Source: Cryptomeria japonica (lineage: Eukaryota > Streptophyta > Pinopsida > Cupressales > Cupressaceae). Taken from it: 64,000 nt of DNA. The notes beneath the pieces were generated by a model. The model had not been told where the DNA came from and ran no database searches. It saw only the letters and a list, made by a program, of their open reading frames with translations. Below, piece after piece: positions 36,820-47,797 of this stretch; the stretch's first letter is position 1, and every line of letters begins with the position of its first letter. Made by a program: the position numbers and the translations under genes. Location of the stretch: positions 51,183,136 through 51,247,135 of the forward strand of contig NC_081414.1 of NCBI RefSeq assembly GCF_030272615.1. The letters are read 5' to 3'.

Positions 36820-38195
36820 GTACCTAAAGAGAAGGTAATTGCTGCTAAAATTGAAGACAAAGATGAATAGGTAAATGACAGTAATTGTTCACATCATATG
36901 ACTGGAGATAAAGGGAAGTTTCTATCTTTCCAAGAATTTTATGGCGGTCTGGTTAGATTTGGAGATGACAAAGCATGTATGATAAAAGGAAAAGGAGCTA
37001 TATCATTGGATGGTAAGAACAATACTAGTAATGTTTATTATGTTGAAGGTTTAAGGCATAATCTTTTGAGTGTAGGACAATCGGTAGATAAGGGATTTCA
37101 ATTACAGTTCAAGGATGGAAAATGCAAAATCATTAACAGACCCGGTTTGGAGATTGCAACCGGTACACAGACAAAAGGTAATATATTTCATTTGAATTCT
37201 GGTGAGAAGATATGTTTGATTGCACAAATTGATGAGAGTTGGCTATGGCATAAAAGGCTGTGTCATGTGAATTTTGATTGTATTGTGAAGATCAGTTCAA
37301 CTAAGGCAGTTAGAGATATACCTAAGATTGTGAAACCCTATAATCCAGTATGTAAAGAATGTTAAATGGGTAAACAAGTTAGAACCTCTTTTAGGAGTAT
37401 AAAAGATAAATCTAATGATGTTCTTGATCTTATTCATATTGATTTGTGTGGCCTTGCTAGAGTTAAAAGTTTTCAAGGTGATAGATATTTCATGCTAATC
37501 ATTGATGATTATTCTAGAGTGATGTGGGTTACTTTTCTAAGGGAGAAATCTGAGGCATTTGAAAAGTTTAAAATCTTTAAGGCTAAAGTGGAAACTGAGA
37601 CAAGATTGAAGATTAAATGTTTGAGGTCAGTTCATGGTGGAGAATTCACATCCAGTGAGTATAATAACTTTTGTGAGAAGCATGGTATAAGAAGACAATT
37701 CTCTGATCCCCAGACACCTCAGCAGAATTGAGCTGTGGAAAGGAAGAATGGAACCATCTTGGATGTTGCTAGAACAATGATTATGGAAGCTAGTCTACCT
37801 CATATCTACTAGAGAGAAGCAGTGAGTACAACGGTTTATACATTCAATAGAGTACATATCAAAGGAGAAACTGGTAAGATGCCTTATGAATTATGGTTTG
37901 GCAATACACTTACGGGTAAGTATTTCAGAATCTTTGGTAGTAAATGTTATATCAGGAGAGATGATATCATTGGAAAATTTGATCCTAGATGTGATGAAGA
38001 CATATTTCTTTGTTATTCTAATGAAAGCAAAGCATATAGATGTTATAACAAGAGATTGCAGAGAGTTGTGGAGAGTTCTAATGTCAAAGTGGCTAAGCTG
38101 AATAGAGGTTAAATCAGAGTTTATGAGAAGGAACCGACAGTGGAAATGATTATATCTAAACTAGTAGCACCTTTACCGGAATAGAGTGTTGAACC
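36820..38195 (+). pseudogene. Copia-2 protease and integrase
   Basis: The protease active-site region reads DSNCSHHMTGD (36880-36912), with Asn where copia proteases have Gly. The pre-integrase part has the zinc-binding WHKRLCHVNF and CKEC (37365). The integrase core has HIDLCG (first Asp), then RSVHGGEF near 37625 where the second catalytic Asp is missing, and a Glu in AVERKNG (37735-37755). Stops at 36867, 37363, 37729, 37810 and 38110 all lie in a single frame. The protein is then cut at about 38200 by gypsy-2 and resumes at 47791. Confidence 0.9.
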
Positions 38196-38200
38196 TATCG

Positions 38201-39201
38201 TGCTCTGTGAAGTGTACCTGTACCTACAACCACAATGCACTCAATAAATCATTACAAGCAATGGTTAGTGAATTAAAACAATGAAATGTAAAACCATAAC
38301 TAATCAACTTATTGCCTCCTAGTAAATGTGAGTATAAAAAATGCTCTCAGATTTGATTATGCATATTCCAGTGACTTGACTACACTTAGATGGAGGATTT
38401 GAATGATGAAAATGTATGATCTAGCAAGAATAGCATGATTAAGCTATATGAGTTCATGATTATTCTAGAAAATAAGCTAGAATGAAGATGCAATTAAGTT
38501 AAAATTGAGCATGATAACATTACTAAAGAATGATAAGCTATAAACTAGATGCCTATAGTAACAATGCGTAGGATGAGAATGAGATGGGATCAAAATGATA
38601 TGAAATTGGGACCCTTTGTGCTCCAAAATAAGGTCTATTTATAGGATTTCCCAAGGCTAGGGGTGAGGTGGCAGGAATCAACGGTTGAGATTTGATCTGA
38701 AGATATCAATGGTTAAATTGGAGAAGGTTGGCAAAGGGGTTGGACTAAAGGGAACATCTATCGTCTCTATGGTGACAAGTGTCAAGAGGCTTCTAGAAGA
38801 GGTTAGATGAAAGGGAACACTTAGTGACAAGTGTCACAAAGGTTCTAGAAGATGTTGGATGAAAGGGGACATGGTGGTATGTAGAATGGGTTAAGTTTAA
38901 GAATGGTTAGTTTTAGGAGTGGTAGAAGTTAGGAGAATTTGAATTTAGAAATTCAAATAATAGGAAAAGGCTAATTAATCTCAACAACTCATAATTGATT
39001 TGTTTTAATTAATTAGGGGATTTAGAAGAAATGATTTTGATGGAGGGAATTAATTAATTAAAGGGTTGAAATGAACCTTATTAAATAAATCCGTGAAATT
39101 TAATCAAATTACTTAGTGAATTCAATTAAATTGGGGAGGGAGATTAATTAAATAATTGCTTATTTAATTAATTATCTTTAGACCATTTTTACGTGTATAC
39201 A
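38201..39201 (-). repeat. 3' LTR of gypsy-2
   Basis: Plus strand TGCTCTGTGAAG ... GTGTATACA. TATAAATA box on the minus strand at 38636-38643. Lacks two short AT segments present in the right copy. Confidence 0.9.
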
Positions 39202-39216
39202 TTTTGCCCCTCTTTG
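39202..39216 (-). other. Polypurine tract of gypsy-2
   Basis: Minus strand CAAAGAGGGGCAAAA against the LTR start TGTATACACG; almost identical to the gypsy-1 tract. Confidence 0.8.
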
Positions 39217-40965
39217 AAGCGAGGTGTGATGATGTGTTGATTCAAAGAATAATCTCATTTTGATGATATTAGTTTGATAGGATGCCCTAGCTCTTGATTG
39301 CTAAATTTCGGTACGATGATGCCCTCTCGAGAGATCAATTGAGATAATTGATCTTTGGAGTTTTTGGATTTTTTTGCGAAATTGATATCCTGATAGATTT
39401 GTTTTGATTTTTGCAATGGTGTTTCATGAAAATGTGAGTTCTTCAATTAGCTTGATTGATTAGATTGATTGAGATTTAGTCTGGTTTCAGGAAGGATACA
39501 TCCTGTATAAGACAACGATGATCAAAGCATCTAGTTTTAGGAAGGATTCATCTTGCATAAGACATGATCAGAACATCTGGTTTTAGGAAGGATACATCCT
39601 GTATAAGAAACAAATCAGAATCAGATCATTTGGTTTCAGGAAGGATACATCCTGTATAAGACATGATAGAATCGATTAGGTTTGATTGATTGATTTGATT
39701 TGATAAGGTTGATTAGATAAAGAACTGACAGTTTGTTGATATCAAGTTGCAAAAATATTTGGATATGTTGATTGTTTATTTTGTTGAGGGAGATAGCATA
39801 AGATTTGGGCTAGGTTGATAATATCTGAAGAGATATGAGTCATTCGTCTGATTGCATATACACTTGTGATGATGCTTTGATGATTCTTGTGATAGATTTA
39901 ACCTTGGATAAAAGGAGCATGCGGGATCCCATGCAAGAATGAAATGCAAGCTAAATGCAAATGAAAATGCAATGGAACGACCGGACTAGTCACTAGATTA
40001 TTGCGTTTTGTCATCATTGAGCTTTTTAAAATGTGGGAAGTGAGTGAAAACATCGATGGTATAATTAAACCATGATGACCTAGCACTTCTTTCTTGGATT
40101 TTGATATAGCAAATTAGCATAAGCATCGAGGTATAATTGAACCGAGATGACCTGAGTGTTGCTTGCGTAAAATAGGCAGTATTAATCATTTCAATACGTA
40201 AATCAGAAATGTCTTCAATGATACTCTGGTGATCATGTCCCAAGACAAATTTGCACATATTAATGATTAATTATCAGACAGTAGACAAGAAAAATATCAT
40301 GTTCCTTCCTTGTTCCTCTAGTCAATGACATCCTGGAGTCACTCAGAAATCATGATAGCGAAAAGCAATTATAGAAAAGTTGAACAATCATGTTAAAATC
40401 ATTATCCAAAAAGATATTATCCATTGAAAAGTGTGTGATGTGCTTAGATTGATTTTGTGATAGCTTGATAGTTGATAGTTTGATCTCGTGTTCAACATTG
40501 GATATGTCTCAGTTTTCGCTTGATAAGAGTTGTCTAACTATTTGTTCTACCTATTTGGTTAAGCTCAAAATGATCTTGAGTTTGCCCCCAGCTAAGTGCA
40601 GGATTTTGCCCCAAGCCTAGAAACAAATTCGTTATGATATATCCAATGATCCAAACCATGGTGAGAAAGCAAATGTGATGTCTGCGTATGTACAAATGCT
40701 TTATGATGGTCATGGATAGCGCTGATGGAAGATGAATGAATGCAAGCGAGAAGAATGCATGAACTAATAGATGGAAGAGCTAGCGGATAGATAGCGCCTG
40801 TTTGCTAGGTTTTCACCATCTGTTTTTATTGCACTTTTTCTCATATTTGATTTTTTTGGATTTTCTGCTTTTTTCACTGTTTTTTATTTTTCTGATTTTT
40901 CACTGTTTTTTATTTTTCTGATTTTTTACTGTTTTTATTTTTTTTTATTTTTCAGACATAGAATT
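39217..40965. other. Non-coding region between gypsy-2 integrase and 3' LTR
   Basis: About 1.75 kb. It includes the tandem repeat at 39481-39665 and T-rich, near-repetitive DNA (TTTTTCTGATTTTTCACTG, 40850-40950). It is the counterpart of the 5.6-kb region that carries PMD in gypsy-1, but no PMD motif is present. Confidence 0.6.
39481..39665 (+). repeat. Four-copy ~50-bp tandem repeat with a hairpin core
   Basis: Units begin at 39481, 39531, 39577 and 39630 (CTGGTTTCAGGAAGGATACA...). Each contains the imperfect inverted repeat AGGAAGGATACATCCT followed by GTATAAGA. Period 46-53 bases. Confidence 0.88.
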
Positions 40966-41970
40966 TATTTAGGTGCATGCTATTGATGGGTTCCTTGAGT
41001 TGATCTTCGTCCTGTGTTGATAGTTGATATGCTCCTGATCCAAATACTATTGTGACCACAAATGGACCTAACTAGTTTGGTTCAAATTTTCCTTTCTTCT
41101 CTCGATCTGTCTGGTTGTGTGGATTTTCCTTTAGCACTAGTTCTCCAACTTGAAAGACTCGTGATTTAACCTTGTGATTATAGCTCCGACACATTCTTTG
41201 CTGATATACCTTTAAATGATCAAAGGCATTTTGTCTTTGTTCATGGATCAGTTCAAACCCTTGCAGTCTAGATACTTGTTGTTCTTCATCTAGGATGAGA
41301 CCTTTTAGTGATACACGTAGGGAGGGTATCTCTACTTCGATTAGCTATAAGGCTTCTGATCCATATACAAGAGAGAAAGGTGTGGCACCTGTCGATGTAC
41401 GGATACTAGTATTGTAGGCCCAGAGAGAAGGGTTTAGTTGAATATGTCAATCTTTCCCAGCATCATTCACTGTCTTTTTAAGGATTTTCAGAATAGTTTT
41501 GTTAGATGCTTTTGCCTGCCCATTTCCCTGTGGATAATATGTTGTGGAGAATCTATGCTGGATTTTGAACTTCTCGTATAGCTCTTGTACATCTTGATTC
41601 TTGAATGGTCACCCATTATCAGTGATAATGGTCATTGGTATTCCATAGCGACAGATGATGTAATTCAAGATAAATGCAGCAATTTATTTTCTTGTGATAT
41701 TGATGAGAGGTACAACCTCAATCCATTTTGTGAAATATTTTGTAGCTACAAGGATGAATTTGTGACCAGTAGATGAAGAAGGATTTATATTTCCTACCAG
41801 ATCAAGACCCCATTGACAAAAAGGCCAAGATGTTGCTAAAGCATGAAGTTCTTGTGCTGGTGTATGAATCAAGTTCCCATGGATCTGACATTGTTTGCAT
41901 GTTCTAGCTATCTGAATAGAATCTCGTTCCATAGTTGGGCAATAATAGCCCAAGTGTATGAGTTTTTTTG
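40966..41970 (-). pseudogene. Gypsy-2 integrase
   Basis: The minus strand has the zinc-finger end CKQCQIHGNLIH, core SWPFCQWGLDLVG (first Asp), TDNG (second Asp, followed by a stop), then PQGNGQAKAS near 41540-41510 with Lys where the catalytic Glu is expected. The C-terminal part has GPFVVTIVFGSGAYQL and ends HLNKFYV near 40966. Several in-frame stops. Closest relative in the window is the gypsy-1 integrase, with the same order and ending. Confidence 0.88.
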
Positions 41971-42196
41971 AAAGGGTAAGACCACTTGAATGGGTGCCAC
42001 AAATGTTGTTATGGACTTCATGTAAGGCCTTCTCAGATTCTTCTTGTTCGAGACATCTTAAGAGAGTACTGTCTAGACCTCGTTTAAATAGGGTATCAGC
42101 TACAAGAGTAAAATGGGAGGATTGGCGAATAAAGTTTCTCTTTAGGTTCTTTGATAGGTCAGGAGGTAAGGTATTGTCTTTCAGGTATGTGTAAGT

Positions 42197-42700
42197 TTAG
42201 CCATAGTGGGAGGAATCATGTCCAATAAGTTGACAGATGGTTTGGGAATCAGGACAATTAAAGGCGGGATAAAACAACTCTTCAACCAGGAATTCATAAC
42301 ACTGTTGATTTTCCTGTGTTTGCAATAGAGAAGCAAGTGTAGCCATGGCGTCTGCTGCTTTGTTGTCATTTCTTGGAATCTGTTCAAAAGTTATTTCTAC
42401 AAAGTATTTCTTGAAATCATCCACCATCTTTTTGTAAGGCATGAGCTTTTTGTCCTTTATTTGATAGTCATCATTGATTCGATTAATGACAAGCTCAGAG
42501 TCTCCAAAGACCTGAAGTTGTTTAATGTTCCATTCTATAGCCATTTTGATACCTATTACCAAATCTTCATACTCTGTAGTGTTGTTGGTGCATGGAAAGC
42601 TTAATTTGTATGCTTTCGGGATTGTATGACCTTGTGGTGTGATGAGTAGAATACCAGCTCTTGATCCATGTTGTGTTCCTTTATTGATTTCTTCTCTTGG
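42197..42700 (-). pseudogene. Gypsy-2 second RNase H
   Basis: The minus strand starts GTQHGSRAGILLITPQGH, then FPCTNNTTEYEDLVIGIKMA, FGDSELVI and PRNDNKAADAMA, as in the archaeal-type RNase H of Tat elements. It begins right after a segment that belongs to the RT entry (FTCSYTDIPGFDP, near 42780-42740), so RT and first RNase H are deleted with a junction near 42690-42710. The N-terminal catalytic DGS motif is also lost in the deletion. Confidence 0.85.
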
Positions 42701-42710
42701 ACTAATATTT

Positions 42711-44500
42711 CGGTGATGTATTGTAAGATATGGATCGAACCCTGGAATGTCTGTATATGAACAAGTAAAATTGACTTGTCATCTTTTGAATGGTTTCAAG
42801 TATTTTTGTCTTGCTAGTTCTGATAGAGAGATTGTTGGATGTAGATCAATTGTGCCAATGATAACTGTCTCTACTAGCTCTATTAAGATAGATAACTTCT
42901 CTTGATAGTATTCAGGTAAGGTGTTACATCTCCCATCTTTCGGTGCCTCGAGGAGGTTTTCACCATTAGATGCGTCCTTTCTTTTTACTTTTTCCTAATC
43001 TAATGTTGCCAATAAATGGTTTTCAGCATTAGACTTGATATTGTTTTCTTGATGTTCATTTTTGTGACTAGGAGATTTAACACCCACTTGACATGAAGAT
43101 ACGTTAGCGAAATCCCTGGTGAAATTTGTTACAGGTTTGATTTCATTAAGATATAAGGATATGGCATGGTCATTAGGTAAGGTATCAATGTCAGTATGTT
43201 CTTCATTTTCCCAGTCCATAGGTTCAAGATAGCTTAAAGATAAAGGATCTTCAGGTTGAACTATGTCAAAGATATTTGGGGTCATGATAGAGATATTAGA
43301 GCTTTTAGTATGTATTTCCATGTCTAGAATGATACTCTCATCAGAATGACCTTGTATAAGAAAATCCTAATCATCCTCGGTTAATTCCATGCCATTCGAA
43401 TGTGATTCTGATTCAAGTAGGCTAGTTCCTAACGTTTGTCTAGCATACGTGTGAACTACATCGACTTCTACATCTTCTTCTTCCCTTTCAATGATTGTTC
43501 CTTGGATTGTGTGCTTGAAGTTGTTGCCTCTCTGTTATGTGGGACAATGACCTCTTGAGCTGATTTCATATTATTACAACACTGCACTGGATTTGAGTCT
43601 GCTGACATTGTGATTTCCTGCCCATTGTAGGGAAATTTTACACACTAGTGGTATGTTGATGGGACAGCCTGTATATCATGTATCCATGGTCCTCCCAAGA
43701 GTATATTATATGGTAGGTCCAAGTCTAGAACTTGGCATGTTGTGTCTTTTTGTAAAGGTCCCACCATGATAGGTAACATCACAATTCCTTTAGAGTAATG
43801 TTCTTCTTCACCATATGATTTGATTTTGATATTTTTTCAGGGGATCAACTGCATCTTCTGAATAACCCAAAGCATAGACAAGACTCAAAGAGCAAATGTT
43901 CAAGCCAGCTCCCCCATCTATTAGGAAACGTTTAACAAGTGTTCTATGAATGAGGATTTCAATTTTCAAGGAAGCACTATGGGGATTTTGTAAGGAATCA
44001 ATGCTTAGATATGAAGGAGATGAGATTTGAATAGGATCCTTTGAAATAGGCTTGATGGGTATATTGTTTGGTAAGGATGCTATGGAAGGTTCTTGTAAGC
44101 TTTCAAGAGGTGTAGGAATGGGTTCCTTTGGAGAATCAATTTGTTTATAGGGGGATGAGCCATTGCTAAACATAGGTGCGCGATCTTGATCTTTCTCAGC
44201 CAAATCTTTTAGAGATCTCTTTAAGAGGTGCATAAAAGAACCACTTTTCTTTGGAGATGTATTTGAATCCTTGTGAGGTTTTAACATAGTTTGATTTTGA
44301 ACTTATTTGATTTCTCTGATATGTTGGTTTGTCATGTTTTCTTCTTGTGTTTTTCTTTGGTATGTCATGTTGATATGATTTTCAGCTATTTCCAATGTTT
44401 TAGCGATCTTATGTCTCTGCGCTCTAATCAAAATGGGCATTGTGTTTGATATTGTGCTAGGATTCGATTGTCCAAAAAGTTGTTTGGAGTAAGTGATCAA
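42711..44500 (-). pseudogene. Gypsy-2 protease region, linker and RT entry
   Basis: The minus strand has an upstream fragment (44500-44303), then 44287-43808 with the aspartic protease motif FLIDGGAGLNICS near 43925-43890. After a frameshift near 43840 comes DLPYNILLGGPWIHDIQAVPS (near 43705-43640), the protease C-terminal signature of Tat elements. A frame-broken linker (43600-42800) ends with FTCSYTDIPGFDP, the start of RT. No gag capsid motif is found upstream, so gag is mostly missing. Retroviral-type protease would mature the polyprotein. Confidence 0.82.
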
Positions 44501-45071
44501 TTGTCAAGATAAGTGTGATAGTAAGATATGACACAAAAAGATGGTTCAAATGTTTAAAGGTTTGCAATCTTTTCGATCTTCGGTTTTGGAGTGCAATGAT
44601 GGTGATTTGATAAGAACCAAGTCCAGTAGGAACGATATATCCTACAATGTGGGACAAGATTATCCTGACCAAACGTTTCAGTTTCGTGATAAAGGATGAT
44701 TGATCCTAATGAGAAACTATGTTTGAGTGATCAGTTTACCAAAGAGGGTGGTAATGCACTTTGAGATGTTTAGATCTTGAACTTGTTGAGGGTGAACACT
44801 TTGAAAATATTGAGGTGTTTATGTTCTAAAGTCTGATTTTGATGGATGACATCTTGATCAAGCGAACCAAGGAGACAATCTAAGCACAAGTGACATATTA
44901 ATAGCTGTTTATGTTTACTGCAAATTGATTAGGCAGAAATGACAAATTTGAAATAGGCATGTAGGACACAGCTCTAGACTGACAAATGCAGAGTTTCGTA
45001 TGACAGGATATGCAACTTAGAACAACAAATCAGAAATTTCATGTTAAAAGCAGTATTTCGTACGACACAGA

Positions 45072-45320
45072 ATGTTGTGTAGTAAGACGAAAGATTCTGT
45101 GTAGTACTACACAAGATGTTGTGTAGTATGGAAAAAGATTTTGTGTAGTACTACACAAGATGTTGTGTAGTACGACAATAGATTCTGTGTAGTACTACAC
45201 AAGATGTTGTGTAATACGACAACAGATTCTATGTAGTACTACAAAAGATTCTATGTAGTACGACAAAAGATTATGTGTCATACGACACAAGATGTTGTGT
45301 AGTATGACAAAATATTTTAT
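45072..45320. repeat. 44-bp tandem repeat with perfect palindromes
   Basis: The 16-base palindrome TGTGTAGTACTACACA occurs at 45098-45113, 45142-45157 and 45186-45201, exactly 44 bases apart. It alternates with AAGATGTTGTGTAGTACGAC and decays on both sides. RNA from either strand could form strong hairpins or dimerise. Confidence 0.9.
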
Positions 45321-46384
45321 GTAAATAGGTTCATATGATAGAGAACCTAACTCATACGACAGATAACCAGACAGAGATAAAAAAATGTTTGTTTGGTTGA
45401 ATTTTTTATAACTGAAGTTTAATGTTTTGCTTATGTCTTCCAGTTTTTGGATGCCTGATTTGTCGATTTAGGGATGAATACACAGCAGACACATGATATG
45501 ATAAGTGACTCCAAGCATGCTAAACCCTAAGGAAGTTGGCTGAGAATGAAAACCTTTGCTTGCTAACTTAGGTACACACCCAATAGCTAATCAGAATACA
45601 GCCATTGGGTCTCACGCAATGGATTCTCAACGCTGTATTATCCGACTCTAAATGCTAATGGGGGCATGATATGGCAAGTGTCTTGGGAGAGTTACTATCT
45701 CTCTTGCACAAATATTATCACCCTTTCGAAGGTGAATCGAGTAGCTTCTATTTTAACTGACACTAGTAAGGGATCCGTTTGGCATGTCGGGGTATAAACT
45801 CAATTAAGAGGTCTCCCAGCCTTGAAAAGCAAGGTTTGATATACCCGAAGGTACGAAGGAGAGCTATTCCCCAGCACTTTCGTTGCTTTGATTTTCATCA
45901 AAAACACATTTATTTTATAGTGGGTTGGATTACTTGGTGTTAGCCATTCCCACTTAGGTCGTTCCCCTCTCACCGGCTTTAAGGGCTAAGAGTTATTACT
46001 CCTCAGGCCTACTAAAGAAATGCACTAATGAAAGCAAAAGATGAGTCTATCTTTTTGAAAGGTGAGAGCATACTCTCCTATCATCAAAGACACGAAATAC
46101 ATGATTGTTCATTCCTTTAGCAAAATTGAAGTGTGCCTAGAAACCTTTAATGAATACACAAAGTTTAGTTGGATTCATAGGCAACCTACAAAATAGATCC
46201 ATTAGTGGTCATTGATTGTTTTCTGAATTATGTCTTTGACAAGCGTATCTTCATCAATCATCCTGCAGAAAAGAGTTAGGCTGCCAACAATCTCACAAAC
46301 CAGTCAGGGTTAGTGTTAGAAAAATTCGGATTAAAATTAGAAAACCCTAACATGCAGTCTTTTAAAAAGCACAGAGACAGAGAC

Positions 46385-46650
46385 TCATATGGCATGATTT
46401 ATCAGATAGAACGACAAGTATTTAGATTTCACACAGAGACCAAAATGAACTCATACGACATAGGATTTTGCAGCCATAAATTCGTACGACACATGTTTAG
46501 CTCTCATACGACAATGAAATGGAGCTCGTACGACACAGGATCAACTATCTTGCAATGAGTAAAATGATTTCATACGACAGAATATCACCTGATACGAGCT
46601 AGGATGGCATGTCATCCTAGGATGAAAGCAAGTTTGTATGAGCTGGAAAA
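46385..46650 (+). repeat. CGTACGACA-type motif cluster near the gypsy-2 primer site
   Basis: Copies include CTCATACGACA (46451), TTCGTACGACAC (46481), CTCATACGACA (46503), CTCGTACGACAC (46524), TTCATACGACA (46569) and CTCGTATGA (46653). The core TCGTACGA is palindromic, with ACA giving direction. Similar words recur at 45000-45070 and 45350. Confidence 0.7.
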
Positions 46651-46734
46651 GAAACTCGTATGAATTTCTGAAATAGAGCCGGACAGAGATGAAGTTTGCT
46701 GAAGATTAAGAGGCCAAAAATGATGATTCTGGGC

Positions 46735-46757
46735 CCACGGTAGGTGCCAAAATGTCG
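46735..46757 (-). other. Primer-binding site of gypsy-2
   Basis: Minus strand CGACATTTTGGCACCTACCG follows the LTR end GAGCA. The TTTTGGCACC...CCGTGGG pattern is common after plant gypsy LTRs; the tRNA is not assigned. Confidence 0.6.
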
Positions 46758-47797
46758 TGCTCTATGAAGTGTACATGTACCTGCAACCACAATGCACTCA
46801 ATAAATCATTACAAGCAATGGTTAGTGAATTAAAATAATGAAATGTAAAACCATAGCTAATCGACTTATTGCCTCCTAGTAAATGCGAGTATAAAAAATG
46901 CTCTCAGATTTGATTATGCATATTCCAGTGACTTGACTACACTTAGATGGAGGATTTGAATGATGAAAATGCATGATCTAGCAAGAATAGCATGATTAAG
47001 CTATATGAGTTCATGATTATTCTAGAAAATAAGCTAGAATGAAGATGCAATTAAGCAAAAATTGAGCATGATAACATTGCTAAAGAATGATAAGCTATAA
47101 ACTAGATGCCTAGAGTAACAATGCATAGGATGAGAATGAGATGGGATCAAAATGATATGAAATTGGGACCCTTTGTGCTCCAAAATGAGGTCTATTTATA
47201 GGATTTACCAAGGCTAGGGGTGAGGTGGAAGGAATAAACAGTCGAGATTTGATCTGAAGATATCAATGGTTAAATTGGAGGAGGTTGGCAAAGGGGTTGG
47301 ACTAAAGGGAACATATGTCATCTCTATGGTGACAAGTGTCAAGAGGGTTCTGGAAGAGGTTAGATGAAAGGGAACACTTAGTGACAAATGTCACAAAGGT
47401 TCTAGAAGATGTTGGATGAAAGGGGACATGGTGGTATGTAGAATGGGTTAAGTTTAGGAATGGTTAGGTTTAGGAGTGGTAGAAGTTAGGAGAATTTGAA
47501 TTTAGAAATTCAAATAATAGGAAAAGGCTAATTAATATCAACAACTCATAATTGATTTGCTTTAATTAATTAGGGGAGTTAGAAGAAATGATTTTGATGG
47601 AGGGAATTAATTAATTTGAATTAATTAATTAAAGGGTTGAAATGAACCTTATTAAATAAATCCGTAGATTTATTAATAAGTAGATGAAAGGAGAAATTTA
47701 ATCAAATTGATTAGTGAATTCAATTAAATTGGGGAGGGAGATTAATTAAATAATTTCTTATTTAATTAATTATCTTCAGACCATTTTTAGGTGTATA
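46758..47797 (-). repeat. 5' LTR of gypsy-2
   Basis: Matches 38201-39201. It has extra AATTAATTAA and TAGATTTATTAATAAG segments near 47620-47690 that the left copy lacks. Right edge reads GTGTATAGAGAACC, so the last bases are altered or lost and the boundary is uncertain by a few bases. Confidence 0.87.
47193..47200 (-). promoter_or_regulatory. TATA box of gypsy-2 5' LTR
   Basis: TATAAATA on the minus strand (CCTATAAATAGACC), conserved in the other LTR at 38636-38643. Confidence 0.55.

Larger units (their letters stand above)
44501..46734 (-). other. Gypsy-2 untranslated leader
   Basis: Sense strand is minus. It holds a 44-bp tandem repeat (45072-45320), CGTACGACA-type motif clusters (45000-45070, 45350, 46385-46650) and otherwise non-coding DNA. 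The open frames 44457-44672 (minus) and 46313-46558 (plus) have no domain. Confidence 0.6.
38201..47797 (-). mobile_element. Deleted Tat gypsy element 'gypsy-2' inside copia-2
   Basis: LTRs 38201-39201 and 46758 to about 47797 are about 97% identical over the first 210 bases by eye. On the minus strand the PBS TTTTGGCACCTACCGTGG follows the right LTR and the purine tract AAGAGGGGCAAAA precedes the left LTR. The coding remains are protease, the first residues of RT, then directly the second RNase H, and integrase. Capsid gag, most of RT and the first RNase H are absent. Insertion splits copia-2 pol between 38200 and 47791. The duplication is imperfect: TATCG left, TATAG right, and the right LTR lacks its terminal CA. 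There is no PMD gene between pol and the 3' LTR. Confidence 0.9.

Noticed and set aside
45072-45320. Regularly spaced palindromic repeats resembling a CRISPR array
   Set aside because: Plant retroelement leader; units are contiguous tandem repeats without unique spacers, and no cas gene is present.
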